Shown here: positions 24,735 to 31,659 of the stretch, one piece after another | Numbering within the stretch: position 1 is the stretch's first letter | Layout of the letters: every line of letters begins with the position of its first letter | Assembly (NCBI GenBank): GCA_964534905.1 | Contig: CAZHPZ010000008.1 | Location: 1 to 36,035 of the forward strand | Reading direction: 5' to 3' | Length of the DNA stretch: 36,035 nt | DNA from: RGIG4608 sp964534905 | GTDB taxonomy: Bacteria > Bacillota > Clostridia > Oscillospirales > CAG-272 | Program-made: the position numbers and the translations under genes | Notes under the pieces: model-generated | Seen by the model: the letters and a program-made list of their open reading frames with translations, nothing else | Databases searched by the model: none | What the model was told of the DNA's origin: nothing

Positions 24735-25260
24735 AAAAAATCTTGTAATATTTGTTTGTGTCGTTCTTGTTCTTGCTTGCACCGGAATAGGCGTTCTTGC
24801 GTATATGTTTAGGGAGACCGATGAAATAGACGATACGCTTAAATCGGCCGAGGCTTCGTGTGAGCTTGTCGAACGCTTTGAAAACAACAAAAAGAGCGAG
24901 ATAAGCGTCAAAAACACGGGAAATATCAATCTGTACGTTCGTGTAAGACTTGTGCCTTGTTGGGTTGATTCGGAGGGGCAGAGAGTATACAGGAGTGCAA
25001 GCGTGCCGAGCTTCGAATATGATTCGGACAAGTGGCTTGAGGATAATGAAAATGATACGTATTATTATCGCGTTCCGCTCTCTCCGAGCGCTTTGACGCC
25101 GAGTTTGCCGCGAACGGATATCCTTCTTTCGGAGGATAACGGATACTATCTGGTGCTTGATGTGTTTGCCGAAGCTATACAGGCACTTCCGAGTGACGCC
25201 GCGGTTGAGGCTTGGGGCTTGAGCATAGACTCCGACGGACGAATAAGCGACATAAAATAA
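24724..25260 (+). CDS. Small TasA-like protein, last gene of the operon
   Basis: A 178-residue protein with an N-terminal hydrophobic helix (about 5-27) followed by FRETDEIDDTLKSAEASCEL and the TasA-like strand motif EISVKNTGNINLYVRVRLVP. The second half has YYYRVPLSPSAL and a closing VLDVFAEAIQALPSDAAVEAWGL, as in many SipW-linked small proteins. It starts inside the last codons of the adhesin (11-base overlap) with GAGGTGAG ahead, so the two are translationally coupled. It may cap, anchor or nucleate the fibre that carries the adhesin. The signal could be cleaved by SipW or stay as a membrane anchor. Confidence 0.82.
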   Translation: MGSKKNLVIFVCVVLVLACTGIGVLAYMFRETDEIDDTLKSAEASCELVERFENNKKSEISVKNTGNINLYVRVRLVPCWVDSEGQRVYRSASVPSFEYDSDKWLEDNENDTYYYRVPLSPSALTPSLPRTDILLSEDNGYYLVLDVFAEAIQALPSDAAVEAWGLSIDSDGRISDIK

Positions 25261-25270
25261 AAGTTTAAAT

Positions 25271-25335
25271 CAAAAAATCCCCTTGGGTGTTCTTCAGGGC
25301 TTTGCCTTTCAAATGCACCGTAAGGGGATTTGTTA
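25271..25335 (+). terminator. Branched hairpin at the end of the SipW/TasA-like operon
   Basis: AAATCCCCTT (25275-25284) pairs with AAGGGGATTT (25322-25331) around an inner GGTG...CACC stem, then TGTTATAT. The U run is weak. It is the only terminator-like structure directly after the operon until the strong one at 25570. Confidence 0.6.
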
Positions 25336-25367
25336 TATATTGCAAAAATATCTGATACTCAAACTGT

Positions 25368-25475
25368 TTTTTTGGCAGAGAAGGAGAGATTATCTCGCCG
25401 CAATGCGGCTTTGCACCTCGAAAACACAGTCGCCTTGCAAACGGTCGGTGACAGTTTGCGACGCTCCTTGTTTTC
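25368..25475 (+). repeat. Duplicated tRNA-Ser 3' fragment and long hairpin
   Basis: Bases 25368-25391 repeat 25602-25625 (the end of the tRNA-Ser gene and its T run) with one mismatch in 24. Directly after it, 25420-25475 forms a long hairpin with GAAAACA/TGTTTTC outside and GCAAAC/GTTTGC inside. I see no coding frame in 25261-25569. The arrangement looks like the scar of a small element at the tRNA 3' end. Confidence 0.6.
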
Positions 25476-25569
25476 TCACTCGCTCAATTTCGCTTTATCC
25501 GCCCCCGGCGGCGCTCATTTCGCTCCCTCTCGCGCCTCGGCGCTTCGAGTTCGGTCTTATTTCGGAATA

Positions 25570-25607
25570 AAAAAATACAGAGCAGATATTTCTGCTCTGT
25601 ATTTTTT
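25570..25607 (-). terminator. Bidirectional terminator of tRNA-Ser
   Basis: Perfect 17-base stem with A6 and T6 arms (25570-25586, 25591-25607), four-base loop. On the minus strand it starts at the last base of the tRNA CCA end, and it should also stop plus-strand readthrough from the adhesin operon. Confidence 0.92.
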
Positions 25608-25699
25608 GGCGGAGAAGGAGAGATTTGAACTCTCGCGCCGGTTATATCCGGCCTACACCCTTAGCAGGGGCGCCTCTTCGGCCTCTTGAGTACTTCTCC
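25607..25699 (-). tRNA. tRNA-Ser (anticodon GCT)
   Basis: On the minus strand the acceptor stem GGAGAAG (25693-25699) pairs with CTTCTCC (25611-25617). The anticodon stem-loop CCCCTGCTAAGGG gives anticodon GCT, which reads AGC and AGU. A long variable arm, GGCCGGATATAACCGGC-like, marks a class II serine tRNA, and the T arm is GAGAGTTCAAATCTCTC. The discriminator G and an encoded CCA are present. It has its own promoter upstream. Confidence 0.95.
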
Positions 25700-25741
25700 G
25701 TACTTCGCTGACCGCCGCTTCCATTTGGTCAACGCTCAACT

Positions 25742-25770
25742 ATTATATATGATTTTTGCTCATTTGTCAA
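25742..25770 (-). promoter_or_regulatory. Sigma-A promoter of tRNA-Ser
   Basis: Minus-strand TTGACA (25765-25770) and TATAAT (25742-25747) with 17-base spacing. The tRNA starts about 42 bases after the -10. Confidence 0.9.
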
Positions 25771-25818
25771 GAGCTTTCCGATAAATTTATTTTATTTTTA
25801 CAAATTATATATTTATTA

Positions 25819-25847
25819 TTGATTTTATGTTGGATTTTTGTTATAAT
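25819..25847 (+). promoter_or_regulatory. Promoter of the small lipoprotein gene
   Basis: TTGATT (25819-25824), 17-base spacer, TATAAT (25842-25847), about 25 bases before the start at 25873. Confidence 0.82.
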
Positions 25848-25872
25848 GAATTGCACATTTTGGAGGTATGGA

Positions 25873-26295
25873 ATGAAAAGATTTATTGCTGTTTTAATTA
25901 TTATCTGCACTGTTTTCGGATTTTCGGGTTGTACGACCTCCGAGAAGGTTGAACTCACCTGTGATGAGATTGCGCAGGCATATACCGATGCGGGCTTCTA
26001 TGTCAAGCATTATCACGAAGAGAGTGAAGACGGCTCGTATTGCCACATAAATATTCAAGATGCGGAAGAACTCCTTGAAGATACCGACGTTATATATTTC
26101 ACGTTCTTCGAATCCGAAGACGAAGCAAAGGCTTTTACAAAGGATAACAAATGGAATCTGATTCTTTATATCTTCGGCGTGATGTTCGGAGAATTCAGAT
26201 GGCTTAAGTCGAAAACATACGGAGATATCAGCTATCAGTATTGGGGAAAGCAGATGATAAAGCCGTTTAATGATCTTGTAAAGAGCAAATCTTAA
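25873..26295 (+). CDS. Small lipoprotein of unknown function
   Basis: A 140-residue exported lipoprotein with signal peptide MKRFIAVLIIICTVFGFSGC (lipobox FSGC, Cys20). The mature part is acidic, with LTCDEIAQAYTDAGFYVKHYHEE, a central INIQDAEELLEDTDVIYFTFFESEDEAKAF and a hydrophobic ILYIFGVMFGEF. The DEIAQAYTDAGFYV stretch is typical of short clostridial lipoproteins whose role is not known. The start at 25873 has GGAGG; the longer upstream frame is not needed and lacks a signal. It is probably in an operon with the following GtrA-like gene, 19 bases away. Confidence 0.82.
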   Translation: MKRFIAVLIIICTVFGFSGCTTSEKVELTCDEIAQAYTDAGFYVKHYHEESEDGSYCHINIQDAEELLEDTDVIYFTFFESEDEAKAFTKDNKWNLILYIFGVMFGEFRWLKSKTYGDISYQYWGKQMIKPFNDLVKSKS

Positions 26296-26314
26296 TACAA
26301 AACGGAGAAACAAT

Positions 26315-26737
26315 ATGAAAAAGGACAAAAGGGAGCTGCTCAGGGCACTCAAATTTACACTCATCTCGCTCAGTGCGGGAATAATTCAGATAGTGTCGTT
26401 TACACTTTTCAACGAGGTAATGGGACTTAATCCCGAGATATCTCATCTTATCTCGCTCGTTCTTTCTGTCGTGTGGAATTTCACCGTCAACAGAAAATAT
26501 ACATTTAAGTCGTCGAACAATCTCGCACGCTCGATGATACTCGTGGCGCTGTTCTATCTTGTATTTACGCCGACCTCAACGCTTTTTACAAAATGGGCGA
26601 CTGACACGGGCCTTAACGAATATATGGTTGAGGCGATAAATATGATTGCAAATTTCGCACTCGAATATCTTTTTACAAGATTTGTTGTATACAGAAACTC
26701 GTGCGATACCGCGGAGGAAGCGAAAAAGGAACAGTAA
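26315..26737 (+). CDS. GtrA-like membrane protein
   Basis: A 140-residue protein with four hydrophobic segments (about 10-33, 42-58, 72-90, 102-122) and the family signature VVWNFTVNRKYTFKS between the second and third helices, with the closing FTRFVVYR. GtrA-type proteins are thought to help flip or move lipid-linked sugars for glycosylation of wall teichoic acids or polysaccharides. No glycosyltransferase gene is nearby, so the partner is unknown. GGAG lies ahead of the start. It is probably co-transcribed with the lipoprotein before it and the membrane protein after it. Confidence 0.85.
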   Translation: MKKDKRELLRALKFTLISLSAGIIQIVSFTLFNEVMGLNPEISHLISLVLSVVWNFTVNRKYTFKSSNNLARSMILVALFYLVFTPTSTLFTKWATDTGLNEYMVEAINMIANFALEYLFTRFVVYRNSCDTAEEAKKEQ

Positions 26738-26758
26738 CGCTATTGTGGGGGGAATCTT

Positions 26759-27175
26759 ATGCCTGATGAAAAAATAAAAGAAAAGTGCGGAGAAAGAACG
26801 TTTTTGACTGTGATCGGATCTGTTTATCTCGGCGTATGGATCATTTCTCTTATAGTCTTTTGGACATTTGTCGGTGCGGGTGACGCAATGGGGTACAGCA
26901 TTGTGTTCTTCTTCCTTGCCTTTCCCGTAACAACTTTCGTTATTTCTTTTTTGATAGGCAAAAGAAGTCAACTCGGTAAGAGGAGATGGCTGCTTTCACT
27001 TGCGTTCGGAGTTGGGTATATGCTTGCCGATTACGCAACATTCAGCTTGGCAAATATGATAGCCTTTGAAAAATTCAATTTGCCGTCGTTTGAAATGATA
27101 ATCGGCGGTGCCGCTATCTCTCTTTTCGGTATGGCAGCCGGAGCCGCTCTCGGATATATAACCGGCAGACGTTAA
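26759..27175 (+). CDS. Small membrane protein of unknown function
   Basis: A 138-residue protein with four hydrophobic helices (about 14-38, 43-66, 75-93, 108-134), a basic KRSQLGKRRW cytoplasmic loop and the final GAALGYITGRR. The start has GGGGGAAT 21 bases after the GtrA-like stop. I recognise no family. Its position suggests a shared role with the GtrA-like protein, but that is weak evidence. Confidence 0.75.
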   Translation: MPDEKIKEKCGERTFLTVIGSVYLGVWIISLIVFWTFVGAGDAMGYSIVFFFLAFPVTTFVISFLIGKRSQLGKRRWLLSLAFGVGYMLADYATFSLANMIAFEKFNLPSFEMIIGGAAISLFGMAAGAALGYITGRR

Positions 27176-27186
27176 AATAAATAAAA

Positions 27187-27211
27187 GGGCTTTGGAAAAA
27201 GCACTTTTTTG
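27187..27211 (+). terminator. Probable terminator after the small membrane protein gene
   Basis: GGGCTTT / AAAAAGCAC imperfect stem followed by TTTTTT (27205-27210). Confidence 0.65.
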
Positions 27212-27219
27212 AATCACAT

Positions 27220-27236
27220 CTATTGTAACACTACAA
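27220..27236 (+). repeat. 17-bp repeat, left copy
   Basis: CTATTGTAACACTACAA, identical to 30780-30796. The core is an inverted repeat, TTGTA-ACAC-TACAA. It lies 28 bases before a -35 box. It could be a duplicated target flanking the AT-rich island or a regulator site. Confidence 0.7.
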
Positions 27237-27264
27237 CATATATTTAGAGTCAAAAGAGAAAATG

Positions 27265-27293
27265 TTGACTTTTTAAGAAAAGTGTGATATTAT
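27265..27293 (+). promoter_or_regulatory. Promoter at the left end of the AT-rich island
   Basis: TTGACT (27265-27270), 17-base spacer ending TGTGA, TATTAT (27288-27293). A TATAAT also overlaps at 27293-27298. Transcription would start about 215 bases before the lipoprotein gene. Confidence 0.75.
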
Positions 27294-27305
27294 ATAATCG
27301 CACAG

Positions 27306-27474
27306 TAAGCAGAAAGTTATATATTTCAAGATTTACACAAACCCGACAGAATACTGCTATATTTTGCCGAGTGGTCTATACTGTGAAAACTATATAGATA
27401 ATTTTGGTAAATAACAATATAGCACGTAGAATTGTGGGGCGTGTGTGTCCCTACTTTCCTACGTGCTGTTTTGC
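27306..27474 (+). promoter_or_regulatory. Leader with terminator-like hairpin (small RNA or attenuator)
   Basis: The leader contains a hairpin TCTATA / TATAGA (about 27374-27398) and ends in AGCACGTAG (27421-27429) paired with CTACGTGCT (27459-27467), with an inner GGG/CCC stem, then GTTTTGC. Transcripts could stop here to give an RNA of about 170 bases, or read through into the lipoprotein gene at 27520. I recognise no known riboswitch core. Confidence 0.45.
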
Positions 27475-27519
27475 TATTAAATATTAAATTAAATATTAAA
27501 TTTATAGGAGGTAGTAACT

Positions 27520-28281
27520 ATGAAACTTACAGTAGCAAAAAAAATGAGAAGTATTTGCCAGGTGTTACTTATCTTAATGATATTTACTCTGTTTGTTACG
27601 GGGTGCGAACAGAGTAAATATCAAAATATCCCCGGAGAAAATAACAACATAGAAATAGGAAACACTTTCTTTGAAAAGATGAAAAACAGTGATAACATTT
27701 CCGTTCTTGATTACTATCCTAATACTGAATATTCTTCATTTTTAAAATTAAAGGTTAATACTATTTATGATGAAATATTCTCGATAGATAGCACACAAAC
27801 AACCAAATTCATTTTATTGGAAGGTATTGTGATAGAAGATTATTATAAAAAAATTGATAAAGATACGCTCGTAACAATCCCCATCGTACTTGATTATTCC
27901 TGTTTATCAAATGGAACAATAAGTGTACTTTCTTGGAAAAAAGATTCAGTTACAAATTTACTACAAAATTTTGAATACTTTTACGTTTATTTAGCTAATG
28001 GAATGAGTGTTCAAAAAGGTATCTATTCGATAAATAATGAAAGCACAGAAATCGTTAACTCATTAAGTAGTCAATGCGAGTTATCACTATATACGCTACT
28101 ACCTATAAATGAAGAAAAATTAAATATTAGTTGTATTGATGTGTTTTTGAAAAATCATGAAGTAAATTCTCTAAATCATTGTGAAATATCAGGTTTTGAC
28201 TGTATGATTTATGACAATCAAGCAGAATCGGATTTCGTAAAAAATGTTACAAAGATGTATAATTATTTCAACAGTCAATAA
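27520..28281 (+). CDS. Lipoprotein of unknown function in an AT-rich island
   Basis: A 253-residue exported lipoprotein: basic N-terminus, hydrophobic helix, lipobox FVTGC (Cys28). The mature part is rich in Asn, Ser, Ile and Tyr, with alternating beta stretches (FILLEGIVIEDYYKK, VTIPIVLDYS) and four or more Cys after the lipobox. No family is recognised. The start has GGAGG. Codon use is strongly AT-biased compared with the genes before 27.2 kb and after 30.8 kb, which suggests it was acquired. It ends 10 bases before the metallopeptidase gene, with AGGAGG in between, so the two are one operon. Confidence 0.8.
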   Translation: MKLTVAKKMRSICQVLLILMIFTLFVTGCEQSKYQNIPGENNNIEIGNTFFEKMKNSDNISVLDYYPNTEYSSFLKLKVNTIYDEIFSIDSTQTTKFILLEGIVIEDYYKKIDKDTLVTIPIVLDYSCLSNGTISVLSWKKDSVTNLLQNFEYFYVYLANGMSVQKGIYSINNESTEIVNSLSSQCELSLYTLLPINEEKLNISCIDVFLKNHEVNSLNHCEISGFDCMIYDNQAESDFVKNVTKMYNYFNSQ

Positions 28282-28291
28282 GGAGGTTTTT

Positions 28292-30730
28292 ATGAAAAGG
28301 TGCAAATTATTAAGTTTGTTGTTAAGTGTAACTTTATTATTTTTCTCGTTTTCCACAACTGCCTTTGCTCTTGATGAAACGATTACCATGGTAAATGCTC
28401 AAGAAACAAAAACAGAGGATATTACGATTGATAATTTGGAAGATTACGAATCTGAAAGTATAATATCCAAAGAACTTCTTGAAGATATAGTGAATAGTAG
28501 TGCAGAAGTAGATGACCTACAAATAGATGCTTCGGTTACGTTTTCTACAACTGTTTCATCGGAAGATATTGTTTCTTCAATAAGGGATGATGATGTCTTT
28601 ACTATTGAAGGAAAAATTGTTGACGGAGAAGAAGAATATGATATTGATGAATATTATGATTTTTCAAGTACAAGTAAGTACCACATTGCGGAATGGGCAT
28701 ATTCGGTTGATTTAATATCAGAAGAAGAAAAAATTGATTGTTTTTGCGAACTGATTTTAGATAGAAATTTTGAAAATATCGATTGTTTGGAAGGAGTTTT
28801 TGATTCAATTCAACAATATCAATTGAATAATGAATTATCTGTCGAAATGATTGAAAAAATTAATGAAATCTTTTCAGTTCCTTTTAGCAACAATAATTAT
28901 GGTACAACAATTTCTACGATGTCGATCTCTAATGAGGCTACATATTCCAGTGCCAATTTTACAATCCACTATGATAGTAGTAAAACGACTTCTGCAGTTG
29001 CGAAATCAGTTGCGGATTATTTTGAACAAATTCGTACAGCTTACATTAATTTGGGATTTGAAACCCCAAAACTACAGTGGTTTAAGTCCACATATCAAGT
29101 ATATTTAGACCCAGATACTGATCCTGATGGTACTGCCGCAGCAACTACGACAAAGTCTGCAACTTTAACTAATACTTGCGCGAGTTATATTACAATATAT
29201 AACTTTAGTTCGCTTACAGTGAGTGTTCAAGAACGTATTGCTCACGAATATTTCCATGCTATTCAAAATGCGTATAACCATCAAAGCGGTTGGTTTAAAG
29301 AAGCCTGTGCGAATTGGGGTAAAATAATTGTAGGCGGCAGTTCTACCACTTGCAATGGACAAATTAGGACATTTATTACAGGAACAACATCTATGCCTGA
29401 AACATCAGGGTATGGAGCAGTTATATTTCCGTTAACTATACATCGTAGATATGGTGGAGCAGACGCAATTCTATCTATATATGAAACATATAATGATTAT
29501 GGAGCTTCAATTAGTGAAAGTAAATTGAGAGATGTTATAACTTTAGGTATCCAAAATACGGGGACAACGGAAGGCTTTGGTGCTACATACAGGGCTATGG
29601 CCTCGTATTTGTATAGCACATCAACTTGGTATACTTCCGTGTACTCTAAGGCTTCAAATTGGACAAATGCCCCTGTAAAGACACAAAATGTTACTGAAAC
29701 TTATAGTTCGTCTCTCTATAATACTTCAACAACAATATCAGGAACATTAAACTATTTGACAAATAATTATTATGAATTGCGACTCCCTTCCGGATTTGAA
29801 GGTGCAGTTAAAATTGTTGTTGACTATTCTGATTCAAATGGTAAAACTCAAGTTTATACAAGAGCAACAAACGGAGTACACACCATTAACTACAATTCTA
29901 CGGATTCAAACGGTGTATCTACATTCATTCAATCGAATGTTGGCGATGGCATTTCTTCAATAGCAATAATACTTACTAATTTGGCCGAAAGTGGTATCAT
30001 AAATTTTAAGGCCAAAATCACCTTGCTTCCATCAAAGTCTACTTTATCTCCTTCTGCTTCTTTAAGATATATGGAACGTATAACATATATTGATGAGGGT
30101 GAATATGTCGAATATAATGTTACATTTTCCACGAGTGGTTATAAATTGATTCAAACCTTTGGCGCCAAGGATACGGAAATAGAGCTATATTCTGCAAGCG
30201 GCATTTTGCTTACGAGTAATGATGACGGTGGATATCGTTTTAATTCTTTAATTAATTATTATTGTTCGAGTAACACAGAGTATATTATTCGCGTTAAGCT
30301 TTGGAGTCCTTATATATACGGCGAAACAAAATTGGCGATTATTCCAGCGCATGGTGTACTTAACCCTAATTCAAGTGACTTGACGACTTATGAAGATATT
30401 TATTCAATAACCACTTATACAGGATATACTTGGAATACTTATGTAAAAAAGAATTATGCAAGAGTTATTACGTACACGCCACCATCAAGCGGTAGTTATA
30501 CATTTACTATTGAAAGTGAGTTGGATACGTATGTCTATGTTATTGATCCGCGTTCAAGTGAACTTGTAAAAAACAATGTAAATTACAATGATGATAGTGG
30601 CGAAGGAATGAATCCATTACTTACTACTACACTGGAGGCTAATATTCCTTATTTGATAATATACTCTGCATATAATCCTAATTTGTTAACAGAAATGCAA
30701 GCCTTGATTGTTAAAATCAATAAAAATTGA
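28292..30730 (+). CDS. Secreted HEXXH metallopeptidase-like protein
   Basis: An 812-residue secreted protein. The signal peptide (about 1-27, ending AFA) is followed by an acidic pro-region-like stretch (about 28-200, very rich in Asp, Glu and Ser). The catalytic domain (about 220-450) has IAHEYFHAIQ with zinc ligands His318 and His322 and catalytic Glu319. WFKEACANW follows with Glu337 as the probable third ligand, the gluzincin pattern. The C-terminal half holds beta-sandwich modules of the bacterial pre-peptidase type, with SGSYTFTIESELDTYVYV near the end. There is no wall anchor. The start at 28292 has AGGAGG; the upstream in-frame ATG at 28244 lies inside the previous gene. It may be a toxin or nutrient protease. 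The substrate is unknown. Confidence 0.85.
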   Translation: MKRCKLLSLLLSVTLLFFSFSTTAFALDETITMVNAQETKTEDITIDNLEDYESESIISKELLEDIVNSSAEVDDLQIDASVTFSTTVSSEDIVSSIRDDDVFTIEGKIVDGEEEYDIDEYYDFSSTSKYHIAEWAYSVDLISEEEKIDCFCELILDRNFENIDCLEGVFDSIQQYQLNNELSVEMIEKINEIFSVPFSNNNYGTTISTMSISNEATYSSANFTIHYDSSKTTSAVAKSVADYFEQIRTAYINLGFETPKLQWFKSTYQVYLDPDTDPDGTAAATTTKSATLTNTCASYITIYNFSSLTVSVQERIAHEYFHAIQNAYNHQSGWFKEACANWGKIIVGGSSTTCNGQIRTFITGTTSMPETSGYGAVIFPLTIHRRYGGADAILSIYETYNDYGASISESKLRDVITLGIQNTGTTEGFGATYRAMASYLYSTSTWYTSVYSKASNWTNAPVKTQNVTETYSSSLYNTSTTISGTLNYLTNNYYELRLPSGFEGAVKIVVDYSDSNGKTQVYTRATNGVHTINYNSTDSNGVSTFIQSNVGDGISSIAIILTNLAESGIINFKAKITLLPSKSTLSPSASLRYMERITYIDEGEYVEYNVTFSTSGYKLIQTFGAKDTEIELYSASGILLTSNDDGGYRFNSLINYYCSSNTEYIIRVKLWSPYIYGETKLAIIPAHGVLNPNSSDLTTYEDIYSITTYTGYTWNTYVKKNYARVITYTPPSSGSYTFTIESELDTYVYVIDPRSSELVKNNVNYNDDSGEGMNPLLTTTLEANIPYLIIYSAYNPNLLTEMQALIVKINKN

Positions 30731-30752
30731 TATGACGACTAATTAAAGTCAG

Positions 30753-30782
30753 TAGCCGATGTGTCGAAAGATACATCGGCTA
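30753..30782 (+). terminator. Hairpin after the metallopeptidase gene
   Basis: Ten-base stem TAGCCGATGT / ACATCGGCTA. The following U run is poor (TTG). The right arm overlaps the right copy of the 17-bp repeat. Confidence 0.55.
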
Positions 30783-30796
30783 TTGTAACACTACAA
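30780..30796 (+). repeat. 17-bp repeat, right copy
   Basis: CTATTGTAACACTACAA, identical to 27220-27236. It lies 29 bases before the -35 of the mntP promoter. Confidence 0.7.
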
Positions 30797-30825
30797 TGCT
30801 TTTTATTCAAAATGTGTGTTTTTTG

Positions 30826-30854
30826 TTGACAAATGAAATTATTTGTGATACAAT
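30826..30854 (+). promoter_or_regulatory. Sigma-A promoter of the Mn riboswitch and mntP
   Basis: TTGACA (30826-30831), 17-base spacer ending TTGTGA, TACAAT (30849-30854). Its -10 context (TGTGATA) is the same as in the promoter at 27265. Confidence 0.88.
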
Positions 30855-30861
30855 ACAAAGG

Positions 30862-30990
30862 ATAAGTAGGGGAGTAGCAACCGCATGCGGAGCAAGTCAA
30901 CATACTGACCGTTTGGTCTGGCTTGCTTTAATTTGCAAGACTTACGTATATCTTTCCGCGGGAGAGTTATACGTGGGTTATTTTTTTGCC
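30862..30990 (+). promoter_or_regulatory. yybP-ykoY manganese riboswitch
   Basis: The leader contains the conserved GGGGAGTAGC (30869-30878) and the ACTGACCGTTTGGTCTGG hairpin region typical of this class, ahead of a Mn exporter gene, its usual partner. The 3' part forms a long stem, ACGTATA (30944-30950) with TATACGT (30968-30974), plus inner CTTTCC/GGGAG, followed by seven T (30981-30987). This is a terminator that Mn2+ binding should prevent, switching mntP on at high Mn2+. Confidence 0.85.
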
Positions 30991-31038
30991 CTAATGCCGA
31001 GCGGCTTGCGTGCGGATATAAATTTGGAGGAATTTAAA

Positions 31039-31617
31039 ATGTTTGAATTTATTGTGGTCAGCGTTATGTTCGGATTCGGACTTGCTATGGACGCTTTTTC
31101 GGTATCGCTTGCAAACGGTATGAACGAAAAGCATATGAGAACGGGCAGAATGTGCGAGATAGCGGGAGTTTTCGCTTTCTTTCAGGCTCTTATGCCAATG
31201 CTCGGTTGGGTGTGCGTTCACACCTTGCTTGAGTTCTTTACGGGATTCTCGGTGTTTATTCCGTATATAGCACTTGCGCTTCTTGCTTATATCGGCGGTA
31301 AGATGATATATGAGGGAATCAAGAAGGACTGTGACTGTGAGGACTGCTCGGTCGGATTTTGGGGATTGATGATGCAGGGCGTTGCCACATCTATTGACGC
31401 GCTTTCTGTCGGACTCGACATTGCGGAATATAATTTTCTTGAGGCACTCTCATCGGCGCTTATTATCGCTTCGGTAACGTTTGTTATTTGTATGATAGGT
31501 CTTTACCTCGGAAAACGTTTCGGAAACAAGCTTTCGAACAAGGCGAGCGTTTTCGGCGGCGTAATACTTGTATGTATCGGAATTTACATATTTATTAAAG
31601 GAATACTCGGAATATAA
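31039..31617 (+). CDS. mntP: MntP-type manganese efflux protein
   Basis: A 192-residue membrane protein with six predicted helices that exports Mn2+. Two related halves each carry the family motif with an acidic residue in a helix: GLAMDAFSVSLANG (Asp18) and GVATSIDALSVGLDIA. Between them is a CDCEDCS cysteine-rich loop. Length fits the family (about 180-195 residues). The start at 31039 has GGAGG eight bases upstream; the long upstream frame is the riboswitch. The riboswitch ahead of it confirms the metal. It is monocistronic and ends at a bidirectional terminator. Confidence 0.93.
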   Translation: MFEFIVVSVMFGFGLAMDAFSVSLANGMNEKHMRTGRMCEIAGVFAFFQALMPMLGWVCVHTLLEFFTGFSVFIPYIALALLAYIGGKMIYEGIKKDCDCEDCSVGFWGLMMQGVATSIDALSVGLDIAEYNFLEALSSALIIASVTFVICMIGLYLGKRFGNKLSNKASVFGGVILVCIGIYIFIKGILGI

Positions 31618-31620
31618 AAG

Positions 31621-31650
31621 AAAAGCAGCGGGCGTGCCCGCTGCTTTTTT
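31621..31650. terminator. Bidirectional terminator between convergent genes
   Basis: AGCAGCGGG / CCCGCTGCT (31624-31632, 31637-31645) with four A before and six T after. It serves mntP on the plus strand and the OB-fold lipoprotein gene, ending at 31660, on the minus strand. Confidence 0.92.
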
Positions 31651-31659
31651 GCGTTCGGT

